Shown here in pieces: positions 25,365 through 34,559 of a stretch of 64,000 nucleotides of DNA. The translations under genes and the position numbers were made by a program. Origin of the DNA: an uncultured Bacteroides sp. (GTDB lineage: Bacteria; Bacteroidota; Bacteroidia; Bacteroidales; Bacteroidaceae); contig NZ_OY787464.1 of assembly GCF_963678845.1 (NCBI RefSeq), positions 62,001 through 126,000 of the forward strand, given 5' to 3'. How positions within the stretch are numbered: position 1 is the first letter of the stretch; each line of letters begins with the position of its first letter. The notes under the pieces were generated by a model, which had not been told where the DNA came from, made no database searches, and saw only the letters and a list, made by a program, of their open reading frames with translations.

Positions 25365-26081
25365 CTATTCTTCTATAACGTTTTTAAATTCGCTCCATCC
25401 TGCTGCACCTTTGTAGGCTGGAGAAGTACCTTTGGGTACATATAATTTGCAGTTAATTTTATTAACCCCAAAGAAAGTATAAGGTGTGATCTTTGCCGGA
25501 ATCAATCCTCTGCAATGTATGTTTTTTAATCCTGTGCAATCCTGAAATGCGGCATAATCAATAGAAGCCATACTTTTTGAGAACGTGACAGATGTTAATC
25601 CCGTGCAGCCAATAAAGGCATTGGTGCCAATAGATGTTACATCATCCGGTATTATGATAGAAGTTAGCTTTGTGCAGTCTGAGAATGATTTTACTCCGAT
25701 AGCAGTTATGTTCTCGGGTAGGATTATTGAAGTTAAATTATCCTTGGAGTAAAACATCTCTTCCGGTACTTCATTGTCTGCAATTTCAATTTTGTCGTCA
25801 TAAATAGAGCTAATAAATACTCCACCTTTTACAATATCTGCTTTCTCCATATTTAGTACAGACAATTTCTTCATGCTACGAATAGTGGTAATGTCTGTTC
25901 CGTTAATTTCTCCTTTAAGAGTTAAGTCCTTAATTAAATCTTTATTACTTCCTAACTGCTCACTAAGCTTTCCTGCCTTAACCTTTAGAGTGTCAGACGT
26001 AATATCCTGAGCTTGTAATCCGAAACTTTGCAGCAGATATATTACTATGAATAAATATTTAGAGACAGCGCTTATACTCAT
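25365..26081 (-). CDS. Secreted leucine-rich repeat protein (BspA-like)
   Basis: A 238-residue secreted protein with an N-terminal signal peptide (cleavage after GLQAQ-like site near residue 24). The centre carries several BspA/LRR_5 repeats of about 23 residues: NLTSIILPENITAIGVKSFSDCT, then KLTSIIIPDDVTSIGTNAFIGCT and GLTSVTFSKS. The C-terminus CKLYVPKGTSPAYKGAAGWSEF is the usual end of Bacteroidales BspA-like proteins. Such proteins are found at cell surfaces and are often linked to adhesion. A near-consensus minus-strand -7 box (TATCTTTA) lies about 12 bp upstream. Confidence 0.88.
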   Translation of the reverse strand: MSISAVSKYLFIVIYLLQSFGLQAQDITSDTLKVKAGKLSEQLGSNKDLIKDLTLKGEINGTDITTIRSMKKLSVLNMEKADIVKGGVFISSIYDDKIEIADNEVPEEMFYSKDNLTSIILPENITAIGVKSFSDCTKLTSIIIPDDVTSIGTNAFIGCTGLTSVTFSKSMASIDYAAFQDCTGLKNIHCRGLIPAKITPYTFFGVNKINCKLYVPKGTSPAYKGAAGWSEFKNVIEE

Positions 26082-26467
26082 AATAATAGAATTAAAGATA
26101 CCCTATTCGCTATTATAAGATTAAAGGTGAGAATGCTTCCAATTGAATATTCTCAGATTGCAATAAATTCTTTCATCTCTATACTTAAAACAAGACATAG
26201 TCAAAATAGTTTGTTTTAAAAAATAAAAATATCAAGAGGCATTTATGGACAAGTACAGGTCTCAATTCTTGTTGAATGGCTGGTTCTTTATTGGTGAATG
26301 GATTTTATTTATTGACCAATAAATAAAGCCCATTCACCAATGATTTCTCTTGATATTGATAATGTTGCAACGAATACCTCTCATTAAGATTGTAATGTTA
26401 CACAATTTGATTAATTTTGCAGCTTTATGCTGAGCTTAATAATTTTGGAATTACCTGAAGATAACCT
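26082..26467. other. Intergenic region with a long inverted repeat
   Basis: This 386-bp gap holds a 25-bp inverted repeat (26290-26341) and a plus-strand -7 box TAATTTTG (26412-26419) for the acyltransferase gene. No other gene is seen. Confidence 0.7.
26290..26341. repeat. Long inverted repeat shared with 46694-46718
   Basis: Left arm 26290-26314 and right arm 26317-26341 pair over 23 of 25 bp with a 2-nt loop, starting ATTGGTGAATGG and ending CCATTCACCAAT. The same 25-bp arm recurs exactly at 46694-46718 before the cas operon, so this is a dispersed repeat as well as a hairpin. Confidence 0.8.
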
Positions 26468-27475
26468 ATGGGAAAACGGATAAAATATTTAGATTTAATA
26501 AAATTCTTCGCTATATATTGTGTTATTCTGGGTCATTTAATTCAATACATTGGTGCTGATCCGTGGAATAATACTATTTGGAAATTAATCTATTCATTTC
26601 ACGTACCATTGTTTATGATAATGAGTGGATATTTTTTCTCTTCGTCTCTGAAGCTACCTTTTGGAGAATTTATAAAGAAAAAGACTGTTCAGCTTATTCT
26701 GCCGGCTTTTGTGTGGTACATCATTCTTTGTATATTGAATAGTTCCGTGAACTCATTAATTAACAAAGAACTAACTTTGAAATATGACCTTCACGGGCTA
26801 TTGAATAGCTTCTGGTTTTTGAAGAGCCTGTTTTGTTGTTATGTCATCACATATCTATTCATCAAACTAATAAGGAATGAAGTCTTGGCATGTCTGTTAT
26901 CGTGCATCGTTTTATGCGTGATCCCTTTTGGTGATTTTGCTGCTACCAATTTTTTATTGCCTTTCTTCTGGGCTGGTTTCTTTTTCCAAAAGTATAGATT
27001 AGAGATTGAATCCAAGGCATTTTCATTATGGTATATCTGCCTCGGCTTATTTCTTTCATCCTTTGTTTTCTGGAGCGGGGAATATACCATTTATAAATCT
27101 CCAATTGAATTATTGTCATTTAATCCTTTGCATTTTGCGTTGAATCCCTTTCTGGTAATGTTGTATCGCTTTTTTATAGGTCTGGTTGGAAGTATGTTTT
27201 TTATCCTTTCAATACAGCTCTTTCATGAGAAATATGAGAATAATGTAATTGTAGACAAACTCAGTGAGATAGGGACTCAGACTTTAGGTGTTTATCTTAT
27301 ACAGACTATCGTATTTGAAGTCTTCTTTTTTGCCTTGGATTTAAGCTTTGATACTTTTACGGTCAATGTCTTTAGTCCTTTATTGGCATTCTTTATTCTT
27401 GTATTTTGTCTCTTGGTAATTAAAGTTATAAAGAAAAATAGATATTCCAGATTGCTTTTATTGGGAACTAAATAA
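26468..27475 (+). CDS. Acyltransferase family membrane protein (acyltransferase 3)
   Basis: A 335-residue integral membrane protein of the acyltransferase-3 (OafA/NolL) family, which transfers acyl groups to sugars of surface polysaccharides. It begins with a positively charged cytoplasmic start MGKRIKYLDLIKFFAIYCVILGHLIQYIG; the histidine in the GHL motif is the conserved catalytic residue. SFHVPLFMIMSGYFF is the second family hallmark. About 10 hydrophobic segments follow. No partner glycan genes lie nearby, so its substrate is unknown. Confidence 0.9.
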   Translation: MGKRIKYLDLIKFFAIYCVILGHLIQYIGADPWNNTIWKLIYSFHVPLFMIMSGYFFSSSLKLPFGEFIKKKTVQLILPAFVWYIILCILNSSVNSLINKELTLKYDLHGLLNSFWFLKSLFCCYVITYLFIKLIRNEVLACLLSCIVLCVIPFGDFAATNFLLPFFWAGFFFQKYRLEIESKAFSLWYICLGLFLSSFVFWSGEYTIYKSPIELLSFNPLHFALNPFLVMLYRFFIGLVGSMFFILSIQLFHEKYENNVIVDKLSEIGTQTLGVYLIQTIVFEVFFFALDLSFDTFTVNVFSPLLAFFILVFCLLVIKVIKKNRYSRLLLLGTK

Positions 27476-27527
27476 ATAAGGAACCAATAAGGCTAGATGA
27501 ATAGGGAAATAATAATCAAGTAGAAAT

Positions 27528-27565
27528 AGTGAAGGCTGTCAGAATTAGTTCTGACAGCCTTCACT
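27528..27565. terminator. Bidirectional terminator hairpin
   Basis: Perfect 17-bp inverted repeat (core GAAGGCTGTCAGAA / TTCTGACAGCCTTC) with a 4-nt loop between convergent acyltransferase and sulfatase genes. Confidence 0.83.
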
Positions 27566-27612
27566 GTTATCGAAGATCTATTTTATTTGATTTTTACTTT
27601 ATATAAGGCATA

Positions 27613-28983
27613 TTATTCACCTTTGACAGGCCAATTTGGAGATGGCACATGTGCTTTTTTAATTTCCTTTTCAAGATCAGATACAATCTCGGGATGTTTA
27701 TCTGCCAAATTTGTTTTCTCATAAGGGTCATTTGCTATGTTGTACAATTCCAGCTTACTGTTCTTAGTTACTGATACGGCTTTCCAGTCACCTTTTCGTA
27801 CAGCAACCTGATTTCCGGGAAATTCCCAGTACAAGATGCGGTTAGCAGTATTCTGATCCTTCCCGTTTAGCAGAGGCCTGATGCTTATTCCATCTGTCTT
27901 TTGAGGAAGTTTGGCTTTTGCGTAATCTGCAAGAGTAGGCATAACATCGGGGAAATAGATAATATTGCTTTTTGTCTGTCCGCCTTTAATATGCTTGTAA
28001 TAATTTACGATGAAAGGAACTTTAATACCTCCCTCATACAATATACCTTTTCTTCCACGATAACCGGCATTGCAGTTTAGTTCTTCAAGCGGAGCCTGTA
28101 CAGCACCTCCGTTATCTGATGCAAAGATGATAATTGTGTTATCCCGCATATTGTTCTTATCCAGGTAATCTATTAATCGGCCTATTGCTTCGTCCGTGTG
28201 GGTTATCAAAGCGGCATATAACTTGGCCGTTTCCGATAATGGCATGGACGAGTAGGGCTCTATGCTATTTATAGAATAAGGCTCATGGGGAACATCAAAC
28301 GCCAGATATAAGAAGAAAGGATTATTTTTGTTTCTTCCGATGAAATCTATTGATTCATTAACGGACAAGTCACTGTCGTGAATACCGTGTTTGTTGTTCT
28401 CGTTTTCTGGAATTACTTTCAGATCCCGGTTATAAAAACGCAGAGCCGGATAGTAATAAGGAGTATTTGAATTCTCGGTACTGATAAGCCATCCGTAGAA
28501 CTCATCGAAGCCGCGGTCTAGTGGACCTGCACCGGGATTGAATCCGTCCTGATGCCATTTGTTTACCAAACAAGTTCGGTAACCTGCCGCACCTAGAACA
28601 GTGGCAATCGTTGTGTCGTTAGGAAGCAGATGCATACGGCGGATAGGAGTAGTGCCTTTCAATCCGGGAAGACCTCCTGCTTTACAGAAGTTATCTCTGA
28701 TAGTTGTATGCCCTGTATGCTTACCGGTAAGCAGCGAACACCTGGAAGGCGAACTGATGGCCGATCCTGCATAACAGTTAGTGAACCGCATACCTTCACT
28801 TGCCAGTTTGTCAATGTTGGGTGTTTTAACAACTTTGTTCCCATAACAGGATAGATCACCATATCCCATATCGTCTGCCAGAATAAAAATAATATTGGGG
28901 CGTTTATTCTCTTGCTGAGCATGAGCAAGACTGAAAAAAGAGAGACCTACAAGGGCCGGAACCGTTTTTATCAATGGTTTCAT
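27613..28983 (-). CDS. Secreted sulfatase, serine type
   Basis: A 456-residue sulfatase of the alkaline phosphatase superfamily, with a signal peptide (cleavage near residue 22, SLAHAQ). It removes sulfate esters, usually from host or algal glycans. The active-site motif is S77-x-P-x-R (SSPSRCSLLTGKH), the serine version matured to formylglycine by an anaerobic maturase (anSME). Metal ligands are in ILADDMGYGD and FASDNGG. WPVKGE ends the chain. A minus-strand -7 box (TATTTTTG, 29008-29015) lies about 25 bp upstream. No anSME or SusCD genes are close by, so the substrate is not predictable here. Confidence 0.93.
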   Translation of the reverse strand: MKPLIKTVPALVGLSFFSLAHAQQENKRPNIIFILADDMGYGDLSCYGNKVVKTPNIDKLASEGMRFTNCYAGSAISSPSRCSLLTGKHTGHTTIRDNFCKAGGLPGLKGTTPIRRMHLLPNDTTIATVLGAAGYRTCLVNKWHQDGFNPGAGPLDRGFDEFYGWLISTENSNTPYYYPALRFYNRDLKVIPENENNKHGIHDSDLSVNESIDFIGRNKNNPFFLYLAFDVPHEPYSINSIEPYSSMPLSETAKLYAALITHTDEAIGRLIDYLDKNNMRDNTIIIFASDNGGAVQAPLEELNCNAGYRGRKGILYEGGIKVPFIVNYYKHIKGGQTKSNIIYFPDVMPTLADYAKAKLPQKTDGISIRPLLNGKDQNTANRILYWEFPGNQVAVRKGDWKAVSVTKNSKLELYNIANDPYEKTNLADKHPEIVSDLEKEIKKAHVPSPNWPVKGE

Positions 28984-29216
28984 AATTGTTTGATACTATT
29001 GTTCATTCAAAAATATAACTAATAATTAAGATAACCATGGATACGGAGTATATTACAGTATATTGTACTAATTTACATCTGATTGATGCGCCAGAAACAT
29101 AAAGACATTAAGTTAAAAACATATTAAGGGTTTATCTGTTTTATAAGAAGACAGGCTTTGAACAATAAAAATGTAAATAGATAAGTATATTTTATAAACC
29201 ATTAAATGCTAATAAT

Positions 29217-29978
29217 ATGATAAGCTTACTTTTAGACAACATCTGGTTAATCCTCTTTATAGCATTAGGACTGCCATTACTTACTTACCGGAGCAAATTC
29301 AGGAAAATAGTATATCAAACAAGTAGTTGGGCTATTAATATTAAACCTGTATTTGCTGATGAACTTAGAGGAATTATCGGAGGTTATAGTGTTGATCACC
29401 CTCGCTATAAAAGGATCCGAAATTATTATAGGAGCTATCTGATTACTTATCTGGTGCTGATATTATTCTATTTCGATTTTAGCGGCTTTACACAAACCAA
29501 ACCATCTGATGCTTCGCAAACAAGAGTAGGAGTTGGAAGCAAGGTTCCCTCATTTTCACTGAAAGATCAGTATGGCAATACTTTTTCAATTGATTCTGTG
29601 ATAGGGAAACAGAATCTATTGATCTATTTCTATCCAAAGGATGACAGTCCGGGTTGCACACGCGAGGCTTGTGCTTTTAGGGATGAGTTTGAAGTATTCA
29701 GGAAAGCCGGCACAATGATTATTGGTATTAGTGGTCAGTCTGTAGAGAGCCATAAGAATTTTGCCGATGCAAACAGGGTAAACTTTACGCTGTTGAGTGA
29801 TGAAGGTAATAAAGTGCGTAAGCTATTTGGCGTGCCATCTAATCTGATGGGAGCAATGCCCGGTCGTGTTACCTACATTATAGATAAAAAGGGCAAGGTT
29901 GTATTTGTATATGGTTCGCAAATCAGGGCCCAGAATCATCCAAAGAAAGCTCTGGAATTCTTGAAGGATTTCAAATAG
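29217..29978 (+). CDS. Membrane-anchored BCP-type peroxiredoxin
   Basis: A 253-residue protein. Residues ~100-253 are a peroxiredoxin of the BCP/PrxQ (AhpC/TSA) class with the active-site motif FYPKDDSPGCTREACAFRDEF: the first cysteine is peroxidatic and the second, five residues later, is the resolving cysteine. Residues 1-95 are unusual for this family: a membrane segment (LLLDNIWLILFIALGLPLLTY), a basic linker and a second hydrophobic segment (YLITYLVLILFYF). This places the catalytic domain at the membrane, on the inner or outer face depending on topology. It is probably a peroxide-detoxifying enzyme. No operon partner is evident. Confidence 0.9.
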   Translation: MISLLLDNIWLILFIALGLPLLTYRSKFRKIVYQTSSWAINIKPVFADELRGIIGGYSVDHPRYKRIRNYYRSYLITYLVLILFYFDFSGFTQTKPSDASQTRVGVGSKVPSFSLKDQYGNTFSIDSVIGKQNLLIYFYPKDDSPGCTREACAFRDEFEVFRKAGTMIIGISGQSVESHKNFADANRVNFTLLSDEGNKVRKLFGVPSNLMGAMPGRVTYIIDKKGKVVFVYGSQIRAQNHPKKALEFLKDFK

Positions 29979-30185
29979 AAGACTATTCAGGTCAGCTGAA
30001 CCTTCATCCTTGTTATTCAATTTTCTGAAGTAACTCAACTAAAAATCTATTAATGTACTAATAGAAGGATGGAAGAATTAGGAAAACAAGCTTTTCCAAG
30101 TAGATTTATAGTTCAAAATTGTCTTGATAATATCTAAAAGCCTTTTATAGTTGTTTTTATGTAGTGTTACTCTGATAGTATTTAC

Positions 30186-30193
30186 TATTTTTG
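30186..30193 (+). promoter_or_regulatory. -7 promoter box of sbcDC
   Basis: TATTTTTG fits TAnnTTTG and lies 26 bp upstream of sbcD. Confidence 0.65.
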
Positions 30194-30219
30194 CTTAAAA
30201 ATACTATTTAGGTAATATA

Positions 30220-31449
30220 ATGATAAAACTACTTCATACAGCCGATTGGCACATCGGACAAACCTTTTTTGATTATAACCGCAAAGCAGAACATTTGCAG
30301 TTTCTGGAATGGTTGAGAGGCCAGCTCCGGGAACAGTGTGTAGACGTGCTGCTTATTGCAGGCGATGTGTTTGATACTCCGAACCCTTCTGCCGAGTCAC
30401 AAAAGATGTTCTACAAATTCCTTCGGGAGATAACCTCTGACAATGTTGCATTACAGGTGGTGGTTATTGCCGGCAATCATGATTCGGCTGCACGGCTCGA
30501 GGCTCCTAATCCTCTTCTGGAGGAGATGAATATCACAATCAGAGGAATAGTAAGGCGTACGGCTGATGGTACTATTGACTATCAGCGTTTGCTGGTTCCG
30601 CTCACTAAAGATGGTGAAGTGGCAGCCTGGTGCATGGCTGTTCCTTATCTTCGTCAGGGAGATTATCCCGAGGCGGAGAGCTATCCGCTGGGAGTGAAAG
30701 CTATGTACGAGGCCTTGCTGGAAGAAGCATTAAAGATTAAACAACCTAACCAGGCTATTGTGTCAATGGGACATCTGCATACTGCTGGAGGAATTGTTTC
30801 GGAGGAAGACCGTTCGGAACGTACCATTGTGGGTGGTGTGGAATGTGTATCGCCTGATGCTTTCTCAAAAGATATTGCTTACGCGGCTTTAGGACATTTA
30901 CATCGCGGACAGCAGGTGTGCGGTCGTGAGGAAGTGCGTTATGCAGGTGCACCATTACCAATGTCGTTTGCCGAGAAGAATAACAAGCAGAGCGTGGTGC
31001 TGGCAGAGATTGAAGGAGCAGAGATTACAAAGATTGAGAAACTGCTTTTTGATGCTCCCGTAAAGCTGCTGAGTATTCCAAATGAAGCAAAACCTTTAGA
31101 AGGTGTATTAGAAGAAATAGCCCTGCTTCCCGAGGGCGAAATAACAGAAAGCTCTCCTTACCTGGAAGTTAAAGTACTAATAACCGAACCTGAACCTTCA
31201 CTTCGGAATAGAATAGAAGAAGCTTTGAAAGACAGGTCTGTACGTTTGGCCAGATTAGGCTCTGTACAGGCTGGTGGAAGTGCTGAATCACGAACGTTTA
31301 CTTATGAAGAGTTGCAGACTATCACTCCGATGGAGATTGCACGGATGGAGTTTGAGAAACAATATGGAGGCGAGGAGATGCCTGAGACAATGAAGAATCT
31401 GCTGCAAAGCGTAATCCAGGAAATAGAACATGAAGATATTAGCAATTAG
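30220..31449 (+). CDS. sbcD: SbcD, nuclease subunit of SbcCD
   Basis: A 409-residue Mn-dependent nuclease, the Mre11 counterpart. It forms a complex with SbcC that opens hairpins and trims DNA ends. Phosphoesterase motifs appear in order: TADWHIGQTFFDYNRKAEH, IAGDVFDT, VIAGNHDSAAR, GHLHTAGG and ALGHLHRGQQ. The C-terminal half carries the capping and SbcC-binding region. It overlaps sbcC by 20 bp, so the subunits are co-translated. The gene is preceded by a -7 promoter box. Confidence 0.96.
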   Translation: MIKLLHTADWHIGQTFFDYNRKAEHLQFLEWLRGQLREQCVDVLLIAGDVFDTPNPSAESQKMFYKFLREITSDNVALQVVVIAGNHDSAARLEAPNPLLEEMNITIRGIVRRTADGTIDYQRLLVPLTKDGEVAAWCMAVPYLRQGDYPEAESYPLGVKAMYEALLEEALKIKQPNQAIVSMGHLHTAGGIVSEEDRSERTIVGGVECVSPDAFSKDIAYAALGHLHRGQQVCGREEVRYAGAPLPMSFAEKNNKQSVVLAEIEGAEITKIEKLLFDAPVKLLSIPNEAKPLEGVLEEIALLPEGEITESSPYLEVKVLITEPEPSLRNRIEEALKDRSVRLARLGSVQAGGSAESRTFTYEELQTITPMEIARMEFEKQYGGEEMPETMKNLLQSVIQEIEHEDISN

Positions 31450-34400
31450 GGGAAAGAATCTGGCATCGCTGGAAGGAGATTTTGAGATTGACTTTACGGC
31501 AGAACCATTAAAGTCTGCTGGTATATTTGCCATTACCGGAAGCACCGGATCGGGAAAGTCTACCTTGCTGGATACTTTGTGTCTGGCTCTTTTTGACACT
31601 ACTCCCCGCCTTAGTGGTGTTACCAGTAACAGCAATATTCAGGATAATAAGAATGATACCATTACGCTGAAAGATAGCAGGAATATTCTTCGCCGAGGAG
31701 CTGTTGAAGGCATGGCAGAGGTAGATTTCGTTTCACTCAGTGGAGATCATTACCGTTCCACCTGGACAGTGGGCAGAGCCGGGAATAGGTTCAGCGGGCG
31801 ATTGAAGAATGTAGGGATTACGCTTGTTAACCTCACGACTAATGTACCCGAGCAGGGAACAAAGACAGAGCTGCTGAAGCAGATTGTGGCGCTCGTTGGC
31901 CTCACATTCGACCAGTTTACCCGTTCTGTGTTGCTGGCTCAGGGAGATTTTGCTACGTTCCTCAAAGCAAAGCAAGGCGATAAGGCTGAGCTGCTCGAGA
32001 AGCTTACAGGCACAGATATCTATTCCCGCATCTCACAATCTATCTATCAAAAGAACAAGCAGGCAGAAACAGAGCTGAATATGCTGAAAGATCAGATTAA
32101 AGGAGTTGAACTTCTTTCTGATGAGCAATATGAGGCTCTGGAACTGGAACGCAAGCAGATTGCCGACAGTTCTGTCCGGATTAAAAAGAGTTCCACCATA
32201 CTGGACCAGAAAATTAAGTGGATAACCGGTGATGAGGAGCTGATACGTGATGTTGCAATGGCCGAAACTCAGCTTACAGAGGCAAAAGCAGCCATTGAGA
32301 GTGCCAAACCACGATACGATTATGTGGCGAGGATTGATGAGGTGCAGGAGATTCGTGATGTGTATAACGAATTGCAAAGTACCTTAAAGCAGTGGAACGA
32401 GAACCGCACCAGCTTGCAGACTAAGCAACTTCAGGAAAAGAAGAATGCAGAATTGCTGGTTGTAGCAGTTGAGAGGTTGAATGCCTGTAAGGCGAACCAG
32501 CAAAAGGTTAGCGATGCTATTGAGAAGGCTGAGCCTGAGATTCTTCGGGCACGGGAACTGGACGCTACAATGGAGGTGGTAAAGCGCAATGGTGTTGAGG
32601 CTAAGAAAGAGTTTGATGCTGCCCAGACTTTCAAAGAGAAGGTTGAAGGTAATATTGCAATAATTAATAAACAGCTTGATCAAGAAAAGGTTAGACTGGT
32701 AGAATTAAATGATTGGTTTGGCTCAAAAGAGATCTATAAAGAGCTTGTTCCTTTTACCGAACTCATAGTGAGCTTATTGAATACTGCTCAGACAGCCTTC
32801 AGACAGTCGGCCAACAGCGAGAATACTTTGAAAAGCAGGCGGGAAGTGCTGGAGGGTGATAAGCTCAGACTGGAAGGCGTAAAGAAGGAGGCCGAAAGAC
32901 TTGATAAGTTACTTCCGGCAGAAATCCTTGCATTGCGTGCCAAGCTCTCGGATGGAGTAGCTTGTCCGGTGTGTGGAAGCTTACATCACCCGTTGCGTAC
33001 TGAAGGAATGGGCGGTGAAATGAGTCTGGAAGAGGAAGAACTGAACCGCGCCAAGGAAGCTGTGAAGAAGCAATTGGAGGAGTTGACCATGGGTGTTGAG
33101 GTATCAAATAAAGAAATCACCCGTCTCACCACTTTGACCGAAAGCTATAACAGGCAGTATAAAGATGCTTTTACCGATGCAGAGAGTCGCCTTACTACTC
33201 TGCCTTCGTGGAAGGCAGAGTTTCAGCAGGGTGTGCTTCAGGAAAAGCTGCAAAAAGTTGCTGCTGAATGGAATAATAATCAGGTTGCGCTTACGCAATT
33301 AAAGGAAAAGAATACGAATCTGCTCACCACCCTTACCGGAGAACAAAAGAATCTGGAAGAGGCAGTCAAGGGCTTGACAGAAAAGGATAAGAAGCTTGCC
33401 GACTATAGAGCGGAATATAACGACCTGGCAGGCGAGAGGAAAAAGCTTCTGGAAGGTAAACCGGCAGATGAGGTTGTCGGAGCTTTCCAGAAAGAAAAGA
33501 AGCTTGTTGAGGATGAGCTCAGAAAGCTGACCGAAGAGCAGAACAGATTAACTGCCAATAGCGAGAGCCTGAAAGGAGCAATCAAAGAAGCTGTTGCTAT
33601 TATTACCCGTCTGGAAGAGCGTAACCGGCAACTGCAAAGCAGTGTGAATGAGTGGATTGCCGGAAAGGAAGGTGCTATTACCCGTGAACTTCTTGCCGAG
33701 CTTTTACAGAAAGACAGCGCATGGCTGACTGCTGAGAAAAGAATGCTCGATCTATTGAAAAAGAATGAAATAACTATCAAAGCTACGCTGGATGAGCGCA
33801 AGAAGAAACAAAAGCTCCATCAAGAGGCAGAGGTCCGTCCGCAGGGTGAAGAGGAGACAATAGATAATCTGCAGGCACAACTTAAGGAAGCCACAGAACT
33901 GCTGGAATCTATGCTGAAGAGGAACGGCGAGATTGATGCAGCCTTCGCCGCACATAAAGCAGCTAAGGAAAAGGTGAAGAAGTTTGAGAAAGAGCTCCCG
34001 GTTAAGGAGTCACTGTCCCAGAACTGGCAGAAACTGAATGCACTCTTCGGCTCGGCCACCGGATCTAAGTTCAAGGAGATTGCACAGGGCTACACGCTCG
34101 ATGTGCTGCTCACTTATGCCAACAAGCATTTGCAGGAACTATCCAGGCGCTACGAACTGAAACGAATACCCAACACTTTGGGACTAGAGGTTATTGATTT
34201 AGATATGCTTGGCGAAATAAGAAGCGTACATACACTTTCGGGTGGAGAATCGTTCCTTGTCTCTCTGGCACTGGCGCTGGGGCTGTCTTCTCTTTCTTCC
34301 AACCGCATGAAGGTAGAATCTCTTTTCATCGACGAAGGTTTTGGTTCGCTCGATGCCGATACGCTGCGTGTGGCCATGGATGCGTTGGAAAGACTTCAGA

Positions 34401-34519
34401 CACAAGGTCGCAAGATTGGTGTAATCTCTCACGTGAGTGAAATGAATGAGCACATCGCTACCCAGATTAGGGTGGAGAAGTCCGTAAGCGGACGAAGTAA
34501 AATTGAAGTTGTGGGATAG
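31430..34519 (+). CDS. sbcC: SbcC, ATPase subunit of SbcCD
   Basis: A 1029-residue SMC/Rad50-like ATPase partner of SbcD. The N-terminal Walker A is GSTGSGKST (residues ~37-45). Two long coiled coils (~190-500 and ~525-860) flank the zinc hook CPVC at residues 512-515. The C-terminal half has the ABC signature LSGGESFLVSLALALGLS and the Walker B LFIDEGFGSLDADTL. It joins DNA ends and drives SbcD cleavage. The gene overlaps sbcD and is followed by about 40 bp before the GH35 gene. Confidence 0.97.
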   Translation: MKILAIRGKNLASLEGDFEIDFTAEPLKSAGIFAITGSTGSGKSTLLDTLCLALFDTTPRLSGVTSNSNIQDNKNDTITLKDSRNILRRGAVEGMAEVDFVSLSGDHYRSTWTVGRAGNRFSGRLKNVGITLVNLTTNVPEQGTKTELLKQIVALVGLTFDQFTRSVLLAQGDFATFLKAKQGDKAELLEKLTGTDIYSRISQSIYQKNKQAETELNMLKDQIKGVELLSDEQYEALELERKQIADSSVRIKKSSTILDQKIKWITGDEELIRDVAMAETQLTEAKAAIESAKPRYDYVARIDEVQEIRDVYNELQSTLKQWNENRTSLQTKQLQEKKNAELLVVAVERLNACKANQQKVSDAIEKAEPEILRARELDATMEVVKRNGVEAKKEFDAAQTFKEKVEGNIAIINKQLDQEKVRLVELNDWFGSKEIYKELVPFTELIVSLLNTAQTAFRQSANSENTLKSRREVLEGDKLRLEGVKKEAERLDKLLPAEILALRAKLSDGVACPVCGSLHHPLRTEGMGGEMSLEEEELNRAKEAVKKQLEELTMGVEVSNKEITRLTTLTESYNRQYKDAFTDAESRLTTLPSWKAEFQQGVLQEKLQKVAAEWNNNQVALTQLKEKNTNLLTTLTGEQKNLEEAVKGLTEKDKKLADYRAEYNDLAGERKKLLEGKPADEVVGAFQKEKKLVEDELRKLTEEQNRLTANSESLKGAIKEAVAIITRLEERNRQLQSSVNEWIAGKEGAITRELLAELLQKDSAWLTAEKRMLDLLKKNEITIKATLDERKKKQKLHQEAEVRPQGEEETIDNLQAQLKEATELLESMLKRNGEIDAAFAAHKAAKEKVKKFEKELPVKESLSQNWQKLNALFGSATGSKFKEIAQGYTLDVLLTYANKHLQELSRRYELKRIPNTLGLEVIDLDMLGEIRSVHTLSGGESFLVSLALALGLSSLSSNRMKVESLFIDEGFGSLDADTLRVAMDALERLQTQGRKIGVISHVSEMNEHIATQIRVEKSVSGRSKIEVVG

Positions 34520-34559
34520 TATCCCGGACGATATAGAAAAAACATTTTAATGTAATATT

